This document shows positions 26,678 to 35,668 of a stretch of 64,000 bases of DNA, in pieces. The position numbers and the translations under genes were made by a program. Under the pieces are notes generated by a model that searched no databases, was not told the DNA's origin, and worked only from the letters and a program-made list of their open reading frames with translations. The DNA lies in assembly GCA_963802575.1 (NCBI GenBank), contig CAWDJF010000009.1, positions 286,354-350,353 on the forward strand. The letters are read 5' to 3'. The first letter of the stretch is position 1, and every line of letters begins with the position of its first letter. This DNA is from DATFTE01 sp963802575. GTDB lineage: Bacteria > Acidobacteriota > Terriglobia > Terriglobales > Acidobacteriaceae.

Positions 26678-29631
26678 TTGGCACTCGTTTTCGTATCGAA
26701 CCGGTATCCCAGCGTGAAATGCCACTGGTCATAGCTCAGATCGCCGCGGTTGAAGCCGAGCCCACCCTGAACGAAGTAATGCCTTCCTAAGGCTGTCTCG
26801 AGGTTGGCATTGATGAAACGGCTGCGCCCGACGCTCGTCAGGGTACTGGTAAAGTTCTGCTGACCTGCCAGCACTTCCAGTTGCAGCGCTTCGGTCAGGT
26901 TTCGTGACACAGAGATGGATTCGTAAGAGCCGCTGCCGAAAGAGCTGTTGAACCGCGAATAATGAAGGTCGGTGCGGAGTCTAAGTCTAGGCAAGCGGTT
27001 GAGGGTAAGCCCATAAGCTTCATTCAAAGAACTCTTTGCGTCTCCGCTTCGGCCACTGCTACCGAGGTTTGCGTAGACGAAGATTCCTTTCAGAACCTCG
27101 ACCCGGCCGCCCGCGCTGAATCCCTGAAAGAGATATTTGTCGAGCAGCCCGGTTCCGATCAAAGTCGGATCGAACGTGGGCAGATCGCGGAAATAGTTTT
27201 CGTTGAAATCCAGTTCCACCCGGGGATGCGGCTGAATGCGCACTGTGAGGAAGTTGCGTCCAATGCCCGGGCCAGGAGAAGGCGTCGCGGGATTCCCCAC
27301 CGGATTGTCCGCCTGCAACGAGTCATAAATGGAGAAGAACCTCTTGTAGAAGACACCGTTCTCGAAAAAGATAAAGGGCTTCTGCACGGCAAAATTGATG
27401 GCGCTCATACCGATGCCGGATGTGCTGCTGTACTTCCAGGCGTCGTAGCTGCCTCCCTCAAAATTGATGAAGGTTCCCGCGATCTGCTGGTTCGGGTTGT
27501 AACTGTATGACGATGGGTCCGGCGTCGAACCGGCGAAAATCCCCATCGTCGCTCCGTGAGCGACGCGGTATCCGATATAGCCGCCATCGATCGTATCGAG
27601 GCTCGGCGCGTAAGGCAGGTAGAGGCGCCCGAAGCCGGCGACCCACGATGAACTTGGGTTGTCGTACGTCATGCTCAGGTGATAGGTGCGGTTAATCAAA
27701 CTCTGCAAGGTCTGCGGTTGCGAGGCGGTGGTCGCGGTGAAACTGCCGCGCCAGTATCCACTGATGTTCCAGTAAGTGCCATTCAAACGCGAGATGTCGG
27801 TCCGCACCACCATGCCCAGGTCAGAACTGGTAATCGTGGAAGACCCATGGCTCACGGTGCTGAAGTAGTCGAGGCCGATGCGCCCGCGTGCACGATTCAT
27901 GGATGGCGGTGGCGGCTTCGGGACTTCCGCCCGCGCTTCTTCTTCCAGCGGATCCCCTTCGGTGAAAGTCACCACCGCCGGATATTTTCTAGTGGCGCTC
28001 AACGTTTGCTGGTTCACCAAAGCCTGAGCGTCAGCCATCGACAAGTACGCTAAGTCGCCCGGTTTCACGGTTCGCTTCGGCGTGTGGATGTCGGTCACCG
28101 AGGACGTGTCAGCTAAACCGTTGACGATCAGTTCTGCGACTACGCGTGGATCGGCGGGATCGACGACCTGGCCTGGACGCGGCGAAAGATCGCCATCTTT
28201 GATCAGAAGCTTCATTCCTTCCGCCAGTCCATCGGTGCGCCCGCCATCAAGGTAGGCAACGCCGTCGGCCACATACTTCACTTTGAACACGGTGCGCAGA
28301 TTGGGATTCGCGGCGCGCAGCGCTTCCATCTCCAAATCTGCCGCGCTCGGCCCTGCCGCTTCTGGGTGTTCTGGGACCGGTTTTAGATCGGCGATGGCCG
28401 CATCGTAGGTGGCCACAGTCGTTCCTGCAGGCTCAGCAGTCGTGGATGTCGCTTCCGTCTTTTCGACCGCGACGCTCCGCTCGGTTTCCACGGGCACCGG
28501 TTTCAGATTCGCAACGGCCGCTGCGTACGTAGCCACAGTCTGCCCCGCAGGCTCAGGAGGAGTGGGAGTTGGGACCTGCGAGGCAGAAGTTGTGGCGCTC
28601 CCCGGATGCGCTTCAACCGCTGGAGAAGAGGCCGAGGCGACAGACAGTGGCGAACTGGGCGGAGGTTGGATCGTAGCATCTAGCGCTTTCACGGCCGCTG
28701 CCTGTCCCGCCGAGCCGAGGGGATGAGAGATGGGAGGGCTCGGCGGAACAGAGGCTGCGGTGCTTCCCGGCTGATTTCCAGTAACGGAGCGGGAAGAATC
28801 ATGGGGGAGGGATTGAGTTGGAATCGGTGCCGGTTTCGCGGTAGCCGTCGCAGGAAATGCAGGGCCAGTCGCTGCCGTTTTCTTGGCCGCTGCCTGAGCT
28901 GCGGTCGCACTATCAGAACTTCCTGGCGCGCCGCTGGTCACGGGAGGAACAGTCCCGGCGCCCGGAGTCCCAGTTCCTGGGAACACAGTTCCCTGCTGCA
29001 AACTTCCAAGACTGGGATGTGCCGCCGATGGGTGTGAATTGCCGGCAGTAGTCGATACTCCATTCGCGCTTTGATCTGACGGGAATCTCAGCGGAGTCCC
29101 CGAAGGCGGAGCCGCCGGGATTTGTGCGTTCTCATTGGCCGGATCTGGTGGCACTGAATCTTGCTTACGGCGAAATACGCCGATGAATCCACCCGTTGCC
29201 GCTGCTGCCGGCGCTCCATTGCGATGAGCGTTGGCTCGCGCATCCAGTTCCGGACTGATGGTCAGAACAATGTGTGTGCCTTTGGTCTCAAGCGTGTAAG
29301 GCTGAGCCTGGTCCAGTTCCACGACGACGCGCGTCACCGCGGGAGTCGTCTGATGCAGCGCGTATCGCACCACGCGCACGCCATCGAAATAAACGGGGAT
29401 ATGCCGTTGCTCGCTAATGGTGGTGTTGGGCAGTTCCAGCACCAGGCGGTCGGGATGAACCCCCGTGATCACCGACGCTTTGACTGCCGCGTCCAGCGTG
29501 ATCTCGATACGCACATCTTTTCCGGCGTGCGTGACTTGCACATCCTGGAGGCTTGCGAGTCCCGCGGTTTGCGCTCCTGCAAGCGACACCAATAGCAGGA
29601 GAGTTGCGAATTGTTTCTGTACCACCATCAT
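26674..29631 (-). CDS. AMIN-domain protein with C-terminal outer-membrane beta-barrel
   Basis: Starting at ATG 29631 (MMVVQKQFATLL), the 985-aa protein has a signal peptide ending near SLAGAQ. An AMIN domain follows (residues about 27-135: VRIEITLDAAVKASV, DRLVLELPNT). AMIN domains bind cell-wall or periplasmic partners. Then comes a long Pro/Ala/Ser/Thr low-complexity linker (about 150-460) and a small folded region (about 480-610, FKVKYVADGVAYLDGG). The last 370 residues have alternating aromatic beta-strand pattern (LSMTYDNPSSSWVAGFGRL, HFTLGYRFD near the end), as in outer-membrane barrels. Next to two giant cytochromes it may be the porin sleeve of a porin-cytochrome conduit. No CxxCH motif is present. 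Barrel is inferred. Confidence 0.78.
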   Translation of the reverse strand: MMVVQKQFATLLLLVSLAGAQTAGLASLQDVQVTHAGKDVRIEITLDAAVKASVITGVHPDRLVLELPNTTISEQRHIPVYFDGVRVVRYALHQTTPAVTRVVVELDQAQPYTLETKGTHIVLTISPELDARANAHRNGAPAAAATGGFIGVFRRKQDSVPPDPANENAQIPAAPPSGTPLRFPSDQSANGVSTTAGNSHPSAAHPSLGSLQQGTVFPGTGTPGAGTVPPVTSGAPGSSDSATAAQAAAKKTAATGPAFPATATAKPAPIPTQSLPHDSSRSVTGNQPGSTAASVPPSPPISHPLGSAGQAAAVKALDATIQPPPSSPLSVASASSPAVEAHPGSATTSASQVPTPTPPEPAGQTVATYAAAVANLKPVPVETERSVAVEKTEATSTTAEPAGTTVATYDAAIADLKPVPEHPEAAGPSAADLEMEALRAANPNLRTVFKVKYVADGVAYLDGGRTDGLAEGMKLLIKDGDLSPRPGQVVDPADPRVVAELIVNGLADTSSVTDIHTPKRTVKPGDLAYLSMADAQALVNQQTLSATRKYPAVVTFTEGDPLEEEARAEVPKPPPPSMNRARGRIGLDYFSTVSHGSSTITSSDLGMVVRTDISRLNGTYWNISGYWRGSFTATTASQPQTLQSLINRTYHLSMTYDNPSSSWVAGFGRLYLPYAPSLDTIDGGYIGYRVAHGATMGIFAGSTPDPSSYSYNPNQQIAGTFINFEGGSYDAWKYSSTSGIGMSAINFAVQKPFIFFENGVFYKRFFSIYDSLQADNPVGNPATPSPGPGIGRNFLTVRIQPHPRVELDFNENYFRDLPTFDPTLIGTGLLDKYLFQGFSAGGRVEVLKGIFVYANLGSSGRSGDAKSSLNEAYGLTLNRLPRLRLRTDLHYSRFNSSFGSGSYESISVSRNLTEALQLEVLAGQQNFTSTLTSVGRSRFINANLETALGRHYFVQGGLGFNRGDLSYDQWHFTLGYRFDTKTSAK

Positions 29632-29720
29632 CTGAAATCTGCACTCGCCGGCGCTCCGCGTCACGCCTGAATTCTTCGTTCCTAACTCTGTTTCAGCACT
29701 TCTCCTGTCGTTGTTATCTT

Positions 29721-32135
29721 CTATCCGCCGCTGCCATTGCGATGGCATTGGTAGCAGTTCACGCTGTTGTATACGTATCCGCTGATGCCTTGGTGATTCT
29801 GGTCGGTCTGATTCTTGGCGTGGCAGTTCGTGCACTGGAACACGGAATAATCATTCGAATTGATGTGGCAGGTCGCGCACACACCATTCGCGTTCCCGTG
29901 ATTGATGGGGAATTGCGTGTACTGCGCGTGGTTGAACGTCGCATTCAGCCAGCTCGACGTGGTGTGGCACGTCTGGCAGGTGGTCGGGAAGAACTGCGGC
30001 TGCGCCGCGTGTCCCGGGTTCGAGGTGTTGTTGTAATCCGTCTGGTGGCAGCCGATGCAGGTTGTCGGCAGCGTCGTGTAATTGTTGTTAACGTGGCAGT
30101 CGACGCACATACGCGGCGGTGAAGTGTGCATGCCGGTCAGCGGGAACGGAGTGTTGTTGTGGTTAAACATTCCGTCCGTCCACAGCACCGTGTCGTGACA
30201 CAGTTCGCATGTCGTCGGGAATCCCGCCGAGATGTGGTTCACCGGAGTGAGAGCGTTGTTGTAATCAGTCTGATGGCAGCTCACGCAGGTCGTCGTAGTG
30301 ATGTTGTAGTTGCCGTTGATATGGCAACTCGCGCATTGCAACGGAGGCACCATGTGCGCTCCGGTTAGAGCGAAGCCGGTAGTCGCGTGGTTGAACACCG
30401 CGTCCGTCCACAGAACCGTGTCGTGGCACTGCTCGCAAGTTTGCGGGAAGCCGGCTTGCACGTGGTTCGGGTTGGTCGCTCCCTGATAATCCTTCAAATG
30501 GCAACTCACACATGCTGCAGTGGTGATGCTGTAGTTGCCGTTGATGTGGCAGCTCGCGCACTGCAACGGCGGCACCATGTGCGCTCCGCTTAGAGCAAAA
30601 CCGGTGGTCGCATGGTTGAACACCGCATCCGTCCACAGATTCGTATCGTGACACTGCTCGCAAGTCTGGGGGAAGCCGGCCGTCACGTGGTTGGGATTCG
30701 TCGTCCCCTGGTAGTCCTTCAAATGGCAACTCGCGCACGCCGCAGTCGTAAGGTTGTAGTTGTTGTTGACGTGGCAATCCGTGCACTGCCGCGGCGGCAC
30801 CGTGTGCATCCCCGTCAGGGTAAAACCGGTGCTGGCGTGGTTGAAGGTTGCGTTGAGCCACGAGGTCGTGTCGTGGCACTGCTCGCAAGTCTGAGGGAAG
30901 TTCGACGTCGCGTGATTAGGATTGGTCGTGCCCTGATAGTCCTTTAAGTGACACGACACGCACGCCGTGTTGGTGATGTTGTAGTTGTTGTTGAGGTGGC
31001 AGTCGGCGCACTGTCGCGGCGGCACCGTGTGCATTCCCGTCAATGGGAAGGCCGACTTCGAGTGGTCGAACATCGCGGGCTGCCAAGCCGTCGTGGTGTG
31101 GCAAATCTCGCAAGTCTGGGCAAATCCGGCCTGCACATGGTTCGGATTGGTCGTGCCCTGGAAATCCTTCAGGTGACACGACACGCAAGTCGTGCTGGTC
31201 AGGTTGTAGTTGTTATTGACGTGGCAATCCGTGCACTGTCGGGGCGGCACTGTGTGCATTCCCGTTAGCGGGAAGTTCACCAGCGAGTGATCGAAGGTCG
31301 CCGGCTGCCAAGCTACCGTGGTGTGGCATTGCTGGCAAGTCTGGGGAAAGTTCGCCGAGATGTGGTTGGGGTTCGTGGTTCCCTGGAAATCCTTCAAGTG
31401 GCAGGTTATGCAGGTCGTGCTGGTCAGGTTGTAGTTATTGTTGACGTGGCAATCCATGCATTGCCGGGGAGGCACGGCATGCGCTCCCGACAAGGGAAAG
31501 CCAACCGAAGAGTGGTCAAATTTCGCATTCAGCCAGTTATCAAACCCGTGACACGTCTCGCAGGTCGTCGAAAACTTGCTGGAGATGTGATTCGGGTTCG
31601 TGGCCTGTTGATAATCCTTGGTGTGGCACGAATAACATTGCGTCGAGAGTCCCTGAAACTGCCCGGTGGCTGCTCCAGTGTGGCAGGAGTCGCATTCAAG
31701 CGAGGCGTGCGCCCCCAGCAGCGGGAAACGATTCTGGTGCTGGTTGATCTGGTGCACGCCCACGGTCCATCCCTTGACCGTGTGGCACTGCTCACAGTTA
31801 GCTCCGAACTGCCGCTTGTGGATGTCCGCATGGCAATCGGCGCATCTCTGGCCCACATTCGTAAAGACCCGCTTTACGTGGCACTGCGTGCAAGCCACGC
31901 TCTGGTGCATGCCGCGTAAGGGGAACTTAGTCTGATTGTGATCAAATTCGGGAATCGCGCGGATGGGCTTCCATCCCGCCGAAGTGTGACAGTTCTGGCA
32001 CGGCATATTCAGATTGCCATGCGGGCTGTGGGTTACGGATCCGCTCTGCGCCTGTCCAGTCGTCGTGGCGCCTGACGGCAGAAACATGACGGCAAAGACG
32101 AGATTCACCACAATCGTCGAAAGCACGTGCCCCAT
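29721..32135 (-). CDS. Secreted 31-heme c-type cytochrome
   Basis: ATG 32135 is chosen (TTG 32141 and GTG 32126 are alternatives; none has a well-placed Shine-Dalgarno). About 804 aa with a signal peptide (LVFAVMFLPSG). I count 31 CxxCH heme-binding motifs. From about residue 200 a unit of about 65 residues with three motifs repeats seven to eight times: TCEQCH, then PPLQCASCH, then ACVSCH followed by KDYQGTTNPNH. Extra His before each group (FNHA, GAHMVPP) offer axial ligands. The architecture fits the cytochrome c3/c7-like multiheme superfamily built as a wire. It should be periplasmic or on the surface and carry electrons over nanometres. It lies 89 bp upstream of the barrel gene on the same strand. 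Confidence 0.9.
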   Translation of the reverse strand: MGHVLSTIVVNLVFAVMFLPSGATTTGQAQSGSVTHSPHGNLNMPCQNCHTSAGWKPIRAIPEFDHNQTKFPLRGMHQSVACTQCHVKRVFTNVGQRCADCHADIHKRQFGANCEQCHTVKGWTVGVHQINQHQNRFPLLGAHASLECDSCHTGAATGQFQGLSTQCYSCHTKDYQQATNPNHISSKFSTTCETCHGFDNWLNAKFDHSSVGFPLSGAHAVPPRQCMDCHVNNNYNLTSTTCITCHLKDFQGTTNPNHISANFPQTCQQCHTTVAWQPATFDHSLVNFPLTGMHTVPPRQCTDCHVNNNYNLTSTTCVSCHLKDFQGTTNPNHVQAGFAQTCEICHTTTAWQPAMFDHSKSAFPLTGMHTVPPRQCADCHLNNNYNITNTACVSCHLKDYQGTTNPNHATSNFPQTCEQCHDTTSWLNATFNHASTGFTLTGMHTVPPRQCTDCHVNNNYNLTTAACASCHLKDYQGTTNPNHVTAGFPQTCEQCHDTNLWTDAVFNHATTGFALSGAHMVPPLQCASCHINGNYSITTAACVSCHLKDYQGATNPNHVQAGFPQTCEQCHDTVLWTDAVFNHATTGFALTGAHMVPPLQCASCHINGNYNITTTTCVSCHQTDYNNALTPVNHISAGFPTTCELCHDTVLWTDGMFNHNNTPFPLTGMHTSPPRMCVDCHVNNNYTTLPTTCIGCHQTDYNNTSNPGHAAQPQFFPTTCQTCHTTSSWLNATFNHAQYTQFPINHGNANGVCATCHINSNDYSVFQCTNCHAKNQTDQNHQGISGYVYNSVNCYQCHRNGSGG
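29990..31560 (-). repeat. Internal tandem repeats coding for tri-heme units
   Basis: Within the 31-heme gene a unit of about 200 bp recurs with strong nucleotide similarity, for example TTGTAGTTGTTGTTGACGTG and CGGCGGCACCGTGTGCAT blocks recurring every repeat on the plus strand. Homologous recombination between units could change heme number. Confidence 0.75.
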
Positions 32136-32141
32136 CCTCAA

Positions 32142-32510
32142 GGAGGATTCGACTCAACAACAAATGATTGCTTTTTGCAACAGTTGCGAAGTTAAGAAAT
32201 ATTGAAGAAATGAATAACGGCAATTAAGCAATTCGACGCCCATTGAGAGTAGATGGTTGCATGCACGAAACAAAGTTACGCAAGTATGTGTTCAAGGAGC
32301 CGATGCCCATTACCGTTAGACATTCTGTTCGCGCTCATATGTACTTCCGTGTTCATGTAATTTCTGCAAGGTGCTGCAAAATTTACAAGGCAAAGGACTT
32401 CGATAACATCCTCCTTACGCCGTATAGAAATCTGACAGGTTACCGCTGGTTACCGTTGGCGGATCAAAGCAGGTGAGAAGGGGCGTCCAGCACGGACTTC
32501 GGAGGAGTGC
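32142..32510. other. Intergenic region between the two cytochrome genes
   Basis: About 370 bp, AT-richer than its surroundings, with no convincing gene. A small palindrome GCAAC-A-GTTGC lies at 32177-32187, about 40 bp upstream of the 31-heme gene. The length suggests a separate promoter for the downstream genes. No clear terminator was found. Confidence 0.4.
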
Positions 32511-34445
32511 TCAATTCTTCTTGCGCGCAGGCTGAGTCGTGATTTCCGGTCCGTGACATGCGGCGCAGTCCTTCGGGGTGGGCTTGTAGAAGAGCACATT
32601 CTTGCTCTCGACGACTCTTACTTCCTTGTGGCAAGCTTCGCAGCGCACGTTCTGATGTGCTCCGCGCAGCGAGAACGAAGTGCGCCGTTCGTGATCGAAA
32701 AGCGATGGCTTCCACTTCGCGGTGTTATGGCAATCGGCGCAAGCGGTTATCCCATTGGCCGAGAACTGTTTGCCATGCGGATCCTCGTGGCACTCCTCAC
32801 ACTTGGTGGGAGCAGCCTTGAAATCCACATTCATCAGCTTAGTCTCAAGGTTCGGAGGCTTGTGGCAATCAATACAAGCCGTCGCACGGTGCGCTCCCAG
32901 CAGCGGGAACGACGTCTTGGCGTGGTCGAAGCCTGTGAGTTCGCGCCATGACTTGGTGGTGTGACAAGCCTCGCAACCCATGGACTTTCCGCTGGGCCCT
33001 TTTTGCGCCATACGATCCTTAAATTGATCCTTATGCGGATCGGTGTGGCAACTCGTGCACGAGAGATTTTCCCAGTGGTAGGGCACGGGAGTTTTCACCG
33101 CTGCATCAAGCGGCTCTTTGTGGCAATCGCCGCAGGGGACCGCCACGTGGCCGCCTGTGAGCACGAACCGTGACTCCTTGTGGCGCGCCAGCGAAAACGT
33201 TGACGGCCGGTAGCCCTGCAGATTGTGGCACTTTTCGCACCCGTTAAAGTAAGGCGCTGCCGCGAACTGTCCGTTGTGCTTATCGCTGTGGCAATCCGTA
33301 CATTGCTGGAACTTGATCTTGAACAACGTATCCTCCCCTTTCGGGATATGGCACTGGGCACATTGGAGATCGGCATGCTTGCCTTGCAATGGATAAGCAG
33401 TTCCAGCGTGTTCCTTCAACCCGAAGGTCGACGGCTTGAACCCGTCTACGTTGTGGCAGGATGAGCACTCGCCTCCATCCGTCCGCTTGCTAAATTGCCC
33501 TTTGTGCGGATCAGGCTGGTGACAATCCATGCACTTTTGGAAGGCAAGCGGCTTTTTGAAGTCACCGCCCTTGTGACAGGCCTCGCACTCTACAGTCTGA
33601 TGCTTTCCCAACAGGGGATACTTCGTCTTCGAATGATCGAAGCGGTCATTTACAGCTTGGGTCGAAACCTTCTTCCATCCCGTTGTGTTGTGGCAGGTTT
33701 GGCAAGTTTGCGCAAAGCTGCCATGGTGAGGATCGCTGTGGCAGTCCGAGCACTTGGCGAAGGGGATCCCCGCATACCGCGGCTTGTTATCGGGTCCCGG
33801 TGTATGGCACTTTGCGCAGGCCACCTGAGCGTGCAAACCGGTGAGCGGATACTTGGTTTTCGCGTGATCGAACTGCCCGGGACCCACCGCGACCGTCTTC
33901 CAGTCGCTATAGTTGTGGCACTGCAAACAGTTGGCGCCGAGTCTTCCCTGGTGCTGGTCTTGATGGCAGGCCGTACAAGTCGTAGGAATGCCGAGGAACG
34001 TCTTACTCAGATCCTTGACCTTGATCTTCGTGCGTTCGGAAGGCGCGATATGGTCCGCCGTATGGCACCGATTGCACGCTAGTCCTGCATGCTTGCCTTC
34101 GAGCGTGTATCCGGTCTGCTTGTGATCGAAGGTCTTGGTATCCCACTTGATCAGCGGGAAATCTTCTCCGTTGTGCTCCGAGTGGCAGCGCGCGCACTCC
34201 TGGCTCGAGCCCGGGTCGATGTGATAAGTCGAATGCAATCCCTGATGCGACGCGATGCGCGAGGCGATCTCGCTGTGACAATCCAAACACTTGAGAGTGG
34301 CGGCTGCCCCCAGCTTGTGGCAACTGGTGCAGTTGGTCGAGCCATTCAGCGATTCGTGCGCGCGAGACAGCGGACCGGGAGAAATCTGGGCGGTGGCGGA
34401 ACTGAGGCACAGCAGAAGCCCTGCGGCAAGCAGAAGGATCCGCAC
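32511..34445 (-). CDS. Secreted 23-heme c-type cytochrome
   Basis: The frame is open further upstream, but GTG 34445 begins a proper signal peptide (VRILLLAAGLLLCLSSATAQ), so I use it; the Shine-Dalgarno is weak. The 644-aa product contains 23 CxxCH motifs, from CTSCH near residue 40 to CAACH near the C-terminus. Groups such as FDHAKTKYPLTGLHAQVAC before CAKCH repeat, with conserved His for axial ligation. Spacing is looser than in the 31-heme protein. It belongs to the cytochrome c3-like multiheme superfamily and is probably the first gene of the electron-transfer cluster. Together the two proteins could hold 54 c-hemes. Confidence 0.88.
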   Translation of the reverse strand: MRILLLAAGLLLCLSSATAQISPGPLSRAHESLNGSTNCTSCHKLGAAATLKCLDCHSEIASRIASHQGLHSTYHIDPGSSQECARCHSEHNGEDFPLIKWDTKTFDHKQTGYTLEGKHAGLACNRCHTADHIAPSERTKIKVKDLSKTFLGIPTTCTACHQDQHQGRLGANCLQCHNYSDWKTVAVGPGQFDHAKTKYPLTGLHAQVACAKCHTPGPDNKPRYAGIPFAKCSDCHSDPHHGSFAQTCQTCHNTTGWKKVSTQAVNDRFDHSKTKYPLLGKHQTVECEACHKGGDFKKPLAFQKCMDCHQPDPHKGQFSKRTDGGECSSCHNVDGFKPSTFGLKEHAGTAYPLQGKHADLQCAQCHIPKGEDTLFKIKFQQCTDCHSDKHNGQFAAAPYFNGCEKCHNLQGYRPSTFSLARHKESRFVLTGGHVAVPCGDCHKEPLDAAVKTPVPYHWENLSCTSCHTDPHKDQFKDRMAQKGPSGKSMGCEACHTTKSWRELTGFDHAKTSFPLLGAHRATACIDCHKPPNLETKLMNVDFKAAPTKCEECHEDPHGKQFSANGITACADCHNTAKWKPSLFDHERRTSFSLRGAHQNVRCEACHKEVRVVESKNVLFYKPTPKDCAACHGPEITTQPARKKN

Positions 34446-34890
34446 CGCCGTAGACCTGGCGGCGCCTCCCGGAGCACTTGACGCATTAAACAGATTGCTG
34501 CAGATTGCTCGTTCGCCTCGCAAAAGGCCACGCCTCTCATGTAGGTGACGCTCGATTCTAGGACAGAATTCCCGGCTCCCGGCGACCGAAGGTACACTCT
34601 CCCCCTGTCCCATGGTCCAATTCGGGAATGGGATCGCTTCGCAATCCAGCAAGTTGCCAACCATCGGTCGATGAGCTACATCACTGCGCTTCTCGAACGC
34701 ACCGAAAAGCAACTGATCGTGAAAACCTCGACCGCCGAAGCCGCCCGTCGCGTGGGACTCTAACGCAGCGCACTCGGTCAATAAGTGTGGGGATTCGGGC
34801 TTCCGAGCAGGACTTATCGGTACAACTTCTGAACAAAAATAATTAAACGGTTTTCAGGAACCTGGACAGGAATCCTCATCGTCCCTGCAA
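34446..34890. other. Upstream region of the cytochrome cluster
   Basis: About 445 bp between the cytochrome gene and the RluA gene, both on the minus strand. It should hold the promoter of the cytochrome cluster; I could not place convincing -35/-10 boxes. Open frames here look accidental. Confidence 0.4.
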
Positions 34891-35652
34891 CTAGGTACCC
34901 GAACGGGACAATTGTCGAATTAGATATTGAAAATCCGGGGGCAGCTTGCAGTCGATCGAGACCGTTTCTCCTGATCGCGGATGCAAGAACTGAATATGTG
35001 CGGCATGCAGGGCAACGCGAGCTATCAGCGGTTCTGACGCTTCTGGTGGATGGTATTTCCGGTCACCGATGAGAGGGTGTCCCGCCGCGGAAAACTGTGC
35101 TCGAATCTGATTCTGCAGGCCAGTCACAAGTTCCACGCGGACGAGGGAAGCATCTGCGAAGCGGCGTTCCACGGTATATCGAAGTTCAGCGCGGGCTGCT
35201 TTAGGATCTTTCGCGGTACGCATCTGCTGAAACATTCCTTCCCGACGAAAATAGTGGACCAGCGTTCCGGTGTCTGCGTCGAGCCGGCCGCGCACGACCG
35301 CAAGATAACGCCTTACGGGAGTGTGAGCAAGAAACTGCTTCACCAATGCGTGCCGGTCGGGACTGGTTTTCGCAAACACCAGCGCTCCGGAAGTGAAACG
35401 ATCGATGCGATGCACGATCATCGCTCGTTGTCTTTTTTGTTTGAGTCTTGCCGTCAGCAGGGACGAGGCGGACGGAATATCGGAACCCTTGATCGGCACA
35501 GCCAGAAGTCCGGCTGGTTTGTCGAGAACGACCACAGCCTCGTCTTCGTAAAGCACGGAAAGCTGGCAGGAAAAACGCGGCCGGCGGCGGTCCTCGCCAG
35601 TGGAAGTCCGACCTACCGTTTCCTTCCGACCTTTTTTCGAGAATCTCTTCAT
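34891..35652 (-). CDS. RluA-family pseudouridine synthase
   Basis: The start MKRFSKKGRK (35652) gives 253 aa, beginning 16 bp after the kinase stop. The catalytic signature is HRIDRFTSGALVFAK, with Asp as the nucleophile; YEDEAVVVLDKPAGLLAVP and KYHPP near RIALHA-type motif (RVALHAAHIQFLHP) are typical of the family. It lacks an N-terminal S4 domain, unlike RluC/RluD. It isomerises uridines in rRNA or tRNA; the position modified cannot be predicted. Possibly cotranscribed with the kinase upstream. Confidence 0.92.
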   Translation of the reverse strand: MKRFSKKGRKETVGRTSTGEDRRRPRFSCQLSVLYEDEAVVVLDKPAGLLAVPIKGSDIPSASSLLTARLKQKRQRAMIVHRIDRFTSGALVFAKTSPDRHALVKQFLAHTPVRRYLAVVRGRLDADTGTLVHYFRREGMFQQMRTAKDPKAARAELRYTVERRFADASLVRVELVTGLQNQIRAQFSAAGHPLIGDRKYHPPEASEPLIARVALHAAHIQFLHPRSGETVSIDCKLPPDFQYLIRQLSRSGT

Positions 35653-35668
35653 TGGTTTCTGAGCGCTC

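Noticed and set aside
29990..31560. Regular repeats resembling a CRISPR array
   Set aside because: They are about 200 bp long and encode heme motifs in frame; there are no short spacers or cas genes.
32243..32476. 77-aa open frame between the cytochrome genes
   Set aside because: No ribosome-binding site, no motif, composition like noncoding DNA.
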